Source: an uncultured Collinsella sp.
GTDB taxonomy: Bacteria; Actinomycetota; Coriobacteriia; Coriobacteriales; Coriobacteriaceae
Direction: 5' to 3'
Assembly (NCBI GenBank): GCA_900544385.1
Contig: UQVD01000032.1
Coordinates: 1 to 20,134 of the forward strand
Length of the DNA stretch: 20,134 nt
Both the position numbers and the translations under genes were made by a program. Positions within the stretch are counted from its first letter, which is position 1. Each line of letters begins with the position of its first letter. Shown here one piece after another: positions 14,712 to 20,134 of the stretch. The notes beneath the pieces were generated by a model. That model saw only the letters and a list, made by a program, of their open reading frames with translations. It was not told the origin of the DNA and did no database searches.

Positions 14712-14905
14712 GGGACGAACGGCGGGAGACGTCATTCGTCTTGGACGCCTTCATCTTGTCTGCTTTTGAATACCTGTTGCCGTGACGCTTGGCGCGCGGC
14801 GCGGCAACGTTCATACCATTTGTCAGGCTTTTGGCGCACATACCCATGTGTCGTGCATCTTTTTATGTAGGATAGACAAGTTACACATGAGGCAAGGTGA
14901 TTCGA

Positions 14906-15907
14906 ATGGCATACGGATACAATGACGGCGGCCAACGGCCACAAAGCGTGCGCCTTGCCGGCCGCACCACGCCAACGCCCAGAAGCACCTCCGACAACGA
15001 CAACCCGCAGCGCCCCCAAGAGCAGCCCGGGGCTTCTTCGCGGCAACAAAGCCGTACCGCGCAGCAGTCAGACCGTGTGAGCACGAGCACACGCCAACGT
15101 CAGACCGACACATTGCAACCACGCCGCTACGATCGCCGTAAGACCGACTACTACGTCAAGCGCTCCTTTTCGCGACCTCAACGCGATCGCGGCAATTCCG
15201 CCCCTCACCCCGCGTCGCACACCACAAGCCACGCGCTTCCGGCCCGCCGCCTACGCCTTGCGCTTTGCTCCATCGCCGCCTGCCTCGTCTTTGTGTTTTT
15301 GGGATCCTGTATCTCCCACGGATCAGCCGGCCTGGAGCCCGCCGCCGAGGACAAGCTGCTCAAGGCCCCGGTTGCGCCCGGCTACTCGTTTGCGTTTTCG
15401 ACCCCGCGCTCGCAGTGGCAAGCCGGCACCATGCCCCATATCTATCAGATCGATCCTGCATGGTCGGAGCTGCCCTACGCCGGCGGTACCATCCGCCAAA
15501 ATGCCTGCGGCCCCACCTGTCTTACCATGGTCTACATCTATAAGACCGGCCACACCGATATGACGCCTGTCGATATGTGCGCTCTTTCCGAGGCGGGCAA
15601 CTATGCACCCACCGGAGCCACCGAGTGGTCGTTTATGACGAGCGGCGCATGGCAGCTGGGGCTTAACGGGACACAGCTCTACAACGATCGAGACTCGATG
15701 GTCCAGGCCTTGCGCTCGGGTACTCCCGTAATCGCCGCCGTGCGTCCCGGCACGTTTACCAACGTTGGTCATTACATCGTGCTCTACGGGATTGACGACG
15801 CCGACCAGATCGGTGTCTACGACCCCAACTCGCAAAGCCGCAGCGCCCGCCGCTGGGGCGTCGTAGAAGTCCTCAACGAAATCGAAGCCATGTGGGCCTA
15901 CTACTAG
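14906..15907 (+). CDS. Membrane-anchored C39-like (papain-fold) cysteine peptidase
   Basis: 333-aa protein, the only + strand gene. Residues 1-113 are a low-complexity tail rich in R, Q, S, T and P. One hydrophobic segment (about 115-136) then acts as a signal anchor, followed by an extracellular domain. That domain matches peptidase C39-like family 2: catalytic C201 in NACGPTC, H289 in VGHYIVLYG and D306 in VYDPNS. Such domains hydrolyse peptides or act in envelope maturation; no partner is evident nearby. FLGSC (131-135) resembles a lipobox, but the long cytoplasmic tail makes lipidation unlikely. The ATG at 14906 is chosen because AAGGTGA precedes it at good spacing; a GTG at 14897 overlaps that site. 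Disordered cytoplasmic tails of this kind are often phosphorylated or scaffold-bound in Actinobacteria, but that is only an analogy. Confidence 0.85.
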   Translation: MAYGYNDGGQRPQSVRLAGRTTPTPRSTSDNDNPQRPQEQPGASSRQQSRTAQQSDRVSTSTRQRQTDTLQPRRYDRRKTDYYVKRSFSRPQRDRGNSAPHPASHTTSHALPARRLRLALCSIAACLVFVFLGSCISHGSAGLEPAAEDKLLKAPVAPGYSFAFSTPRSQWQAGTMPHIYQIDPAWSELPYAGGTIRQNACGPTCLTMVYIYKTGHTDMTPVDMCALSEAGNYAPTGATEWSFMTSGAWQLGLNGTQLYNDRDSMVQALRSGTPVIAAVRPGTFTNVGHYIVLYGIDDADQIGVYDPNSQSRSARRWGVVEVLNEIEAMWAYY

Positions 15908-15934
15908 TCATTTAAGAACGTCCCCAATGACTAG
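15904..15934. repeat. REP-like palindrome overlapping the peptidase stop codon
   Basis: CTAGTCATT (15904-15912) and AATGACTAG (15926-15934) form a perfect 9-bp inverted repeat with a 13-base loop. The left arm includes the TAG stop codon. No T tract follows. The loop sequence AACGTCCCC reminds me of REP-type extragenic palindromes, but I could not check its copy number. Confidence 0.45.
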
Positions 15935-15943
15935 GTGAATAGC

Positions 15944-15976
15944 AAAAGCCCCGCAGTCGGAGCGGACTGCGGGGCT
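15944..15976 (-). terminator. Terminator of carbamate kinase, possibly bidirectional
   Basis: A perfect 12-bp stem AGCCCCGCAGTC/GACTGCGGGGCT (15947-15958 with 15965-15976) with a 6-base loop is followed by TTTTG on the minus strand. It lies between two convergent genes and probably stops both transcripts, though the + side lacks a T tract. Confidence 0.8.
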
Positions 15977-15995
15977 CATGAAGAGAGGCTAGTTT

Positions 15996-16019
15996 GTGGG
16001 CGCTTTGCCTGGCGCCCAC
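15996..16019. other. Hairpin after carbamate kinase
   Basis: GTGGGCGC (15996-16003) pairs with GCGCCCAC (16012-16019) around 8 bases. It has no T tract. It probably protects the 3' end of the carbamate kinase mRNA. Confidence 0.45.
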
Positions 16020-16041
16020 GAGAGAGGCAACAGAGTAGAGA

Positions 16042-17004
16042 CTACTCGTGGATGCGGGTACCGGAGAGGCCGGCCATGGTCTCGGCGGCCTTGTCCAGAG
16101 CGCCGATGATGCAGGTGCGGCCCTTGCGGGAACGGGCGAACTTGATGGCAGCGCGAACCTTGGGCTCCATGGAACCCTTGCCGAACTGGCCCTCGTCGGC
16201 CAGGCGCTCGGCCTCGTCGGCGGTGAGGTCCTCGAGCTCCTCCTGGTTGGGCTTGCCAAAGTTGATGGCGACATGCTCAACGGCGGTCAGCAGGAACAGA
16301 ACGTCGGCGTCGCAGTCCTCGGCCAGCAGCTCGCCGCCCAGGTCCTTGTCGATGACGGCGGGAACGCCCTTGTAGCAGCCCTTGTTCTCGTAGTCGCGGA
16401 CGACGGGGATGCCGCCGCCACCGCAGGCGATGACGATGAACTCGTTGTCGAGCAGGTTGAGGATGGAGTCAGCCTCGACGATCTTCTTGGGATCGGGGGA
16501 AGCGACGACGCGACGCCAGCCGCGGCCGGAATCCTCGACGAAGACCTTGGAGGGATCCTCGGCCATGAACTCCTTGGCCTGCTCCTCGGTGTAGAAGGGG
16601 CCAATCGGCTTGGTCGGGTTCTTGAACGCGGGATCATCCGGATCGCACTCGATCTGGGTGACGACGGTGGCGGCGTGCCAACGCTTATAGCGCTTGTGCA
16701 TCTCGCGGCCGATGCCCTGCTGCAGGTGATAACCAATATAGCCCTGGGACATGGCGCCGCACTCGGGCAGCGGCATCTCGGGGGTGCCGATGGCGTCGTG
16801 GGCAGCGGCGAAGGCGTTCTGGATCATGCCGACCTGTGGGCCGTTGCCGTGGGTGATGATGATCTCGTTACCCTGCTCGATAAGACCAAGGAGAGCGTGG
16901 GCGGTGTTGCTCACGGCCTCGATCTGCTCGACGGGGTTGTTGCCGAGGGCGTTGCCGCCAAGGGCGACGACAATACGATCGGGCTTGCCAAGAGGCTTAG
17001 ACAT
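16042..17004 (-). CDS. arcC: Carbamate kinase
   Basis: 320-aa carbamate kinase, which makes ATP from carbamoyl phosphate and ADP, releasing ammonia and CO2. It is the last step of the arginine deiminase, agmatine deiminase and allantoin/oxamate routes. Motifs in order: VVALGGNAL (12-20), THGNGPQVG (51-59), the SQGYIGYHLQQ block (86-96), TKPIGPFYT (131-139), ACGGGGIPVV (193-202) and VIDKDLGGELLA (218-229). Length is typical. The ATG at 17004 is preferred over an in-frame ATG at 17040, which has no ribosome site; AAGGG lies about 10 bases upstream of 17004. No arcA, arcB or other deiminase gene lies in the window, so the source of carbamoyl phosphate must be encoded elsewhere. The long AT-rich upstream region suggests substantial regulation. 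Confidence 0.96.
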   Translation of the reverse strand: MSKPLGKPDRIVVALGGNALGNNPVEQIEAVSNTAHALLGLIEQGNEIIITHGNGPQVGMIQNAFAAAHDAIGTPEMPLPECGAMSQGYIGYHLQQGIGREMHKRYKRWHAATVVTQIECDPDDPAFKNPTKPIGPFYTEEQAKEFMAEDPSKVFVEDSGRGWRRVVASPDPKKIVEADSILNLLDNEFIVIACGGGGIPVVRDYENKGCYKGVPAVIDKDLGGELLAEDCDADVLFLLTAVEHVAINFGKPNQEELEDLTADEAERLADEGQFGKGSMEPKVRAAIKFARSRKGRTCIIGALDKAAETMAGLSGTRIHE

Positions 17005-17431
17005 TGCTGGAATCCCTTCTGTAAAAGGCCTACAACCCATTAATAACCCGTGTCCGTGCGATACGCGAGTTTATTAAGGTTTATATTCTCTTTATCGCTC
17101 ATTTTATTCATTTTGAAAACAGTTGAACGGTGAACGGTCATTTTTACCCGCTCAGCGTAAAGAAGCCCAGCTTAGGTATATCTACGCCATTTACGTGCGA
17201 CTTTATTTTAATAGAGCAGGGATTAGACTAGATTATGCAAACTATATCTCCGCTAAACACAAAACAGACAACGTAATATCTTACTCGCACTATACGAGAT
17301 TCTATGCATTAATAAGACGAGTATGCACCCCTGCAAAAACATGGGGCTTTTCATTCAGCAAAAGGAATAAAGAAGAGCTCCGAAAAGGCGGCAACAGCCA
17401 AGTCCCCCATCCATCCCCAAAGTGGCGCGAG

Positions 17432-17454
17432 GTTTCGCGGCAAAGCCGCGAAAC
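17432..17454. repeat. Perfect 10-bp hairpin
   Basis: GTTTCGCGGC-AAA-GCCGCGAAAC is a perfect inverted repeat with a 3-base loop. It has no T tract on either side. It is the first of three stacked palindromes between carbamate kinase and the oxidoreductase. Confidence 0.75.
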
Positions 17455-17480
17455 AGCGAAGGGGACGGAATACCCGGCCA

Positions 17481-17520
17481 ACTACGTCCTTCATCCGCCC
17501 GCACAATCCGAGGACGTAGT
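17481..17520. repeat. 10-bp inverted repeat with a 20-base loop
   Basis: ACTACGTCCT (17481-17490) and AGGACGTAGT (17511-17520) are perfect reverse complements. The repeat ends 4 bases before the large nested palindrome and may be part of the same element. Confidence 0.7.
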
Positions 17521-17524
17521 CGTA

Positions 17525-17649
17525 GCAGGATCTGAGGGCTGACCTTCGCGGACACTCCGCAGGACGAAAGAACCCCCGCCGCACGTAGTGCGCAGCGGGG
17601 GTTCTTTCATGTCCGAGGACGTCCGCGAAGGTCAGCCCTCAGATCCTGC
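17525..17649. repeat. Large nested palindrome, 29-bp perfect arms
   Basis: Bases 17525-17553 and 17621-17649 are perfect reverse complements (29 of 29). The 67-base spacer holds a strong 14-bp hairpin (17566-17579 with 17595-17608). The right arm starts 10 bases after the oxidoreductase stop codon. The plan (long perfect outer arms, a spacer near 68 bases, one inner hairpin) matches the element at 2663-2807, although the sequences differ. No reading frame or transposase is associated. Confidence 0.9.
17566..17608 (-). terminator. Terminator-type hairpin after the oxidoreductase gene
   Basis: GAAAGAACCCCCGC pairs perfectly with GCGGGGGTTCTTTC, with a further GCAC/GTGC stem at the tip. The A/T-rich foot serves as a short T tract in either direction. 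It is probably the oxidoreductase terminator, embedded inside the nested palindrome. Confidence 0.7.
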
Positions 17650-17659
17650 GGTGGGAGAC

Positions 17660-20134
<2,475 letters not shown>

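Larger units (their letters stand above)
17005..17524. other. AT-rich gene-free region upstream of carbamate kinase
   Basis: Bases 17041-17340 are only about 38 % GC by hand count, far below the neighbouring genes. They carry a -10-like TATAAA for the minus strand (17080-17085) without a clear -35, AATGA-type repeats on the minus strand (about 17100-17117) faintly like an ArgR half-site, and a tandem GAACGGT repeat (17125-17138). A + strand frame stays open from 17123 to 17542, but it begins with TTG, lacks a ribosome site and runs through palindromes, so I do not call it a gene. The region may be a regulatory island or a decayed insertion. Confidence 0.5.

Noticed and set aside
14620..14847. 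A 75-codon basic frame on the minus strand upstream of the permease
   Set aside because: No convincing ribosome site, passes through the 12-bp hairpin and ends inside the permease leader. I cannot exclude a small basic protein, but the evidence is too thin.
17123..17542. A 139-codon + strand frame in the AT-rich island
   Set aside because: TTG start, no ribosome site, and its second half reads through two hairpins into the third palindrome. Kept only as an observation in the findings.

Overview
The window looks like a chromosomal contig from a strictly anaerobic, high-GC actinobacterium of the Coriobacteriia, most probably a gut Collinsella-like organism. This is inferred from four things: GC-rich coding sequence, rubrerythrin and a large homodimeric-type pyruvate:ferredoxin oxidoreductase (anaerobe hallmarks), LytS/LytTR-type two-component systems, and many GC-rich perfect hairpins between genes. 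No rRNA or other marker fixes the species. Bases 2-35 are not genomic: they match the Illumina Nextera Read-2 transposase adapter, so biological sequence starts at about base 36 and the left edge is a contig end. The right edge cuts through the oxidoreductase gene.

Layout (all genes on the minus strand except the cysteine-protease-like gene at 14906-15907). 51-2117 is a redox/DNA-repair block: an Rrf2-type regulator with three IscR-like cysteines, then 21 bases later an unusual MutY-like HhH glycosylase, then rubrerythrin. 2441-2630 is tRNA-Asp(GUC) with a promoter and a UUCG-loop terminator. 2663-2807 is a striking nested palindrome with 38-bp perfect arms. 2964-3431 is a YfcE/MJ0936-type phosphodiesterase.

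3528-11578 holds two paralogous LytS-like kinase / LytTR response regulator pairs. The first is translationally coupled to a family 2 glycosyltransferase. Between the pairs lie an Atg22/UMF1-type MFS transporter and a zinc-dependent phospholipase C-like protein. 11691-14551 holds an imidazolonepropionase-like amidohydrolase and an APC-family permease, a plausible uptake-plus-hydrolysis pair. 14906-15907 (+) encodes a membrane-anchored C39-like peptidase. 16042-17004 is carbamate kinase. 17005-17659 is a 655-base gene-free stretch: an AT-rich island followed by stacked palindromes. 17660-20134 is the C-terminal two thirds or so of pyruvate:ferredoxin oxidoreductase.

How the genes fit together: the oxidoreductase and carbamate kinase point to fermentative ATP generation by substrate-level phosphorylation. 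The permease and amidohydrolase may feed nitrogenous substrates into that metabolism. Rrf2, glycosylase and rubrerythrin look like a defence against oxygen or nitrosative stress. The LytTR systems probably control envelope or transport functions. I found no CRISPR array, prophage or intact mobile element. The least explained parts are the two nested palindromes with nearly equal spacer length (69 and 67 bases), the AT-rich island, and the glycosylase subfamily.
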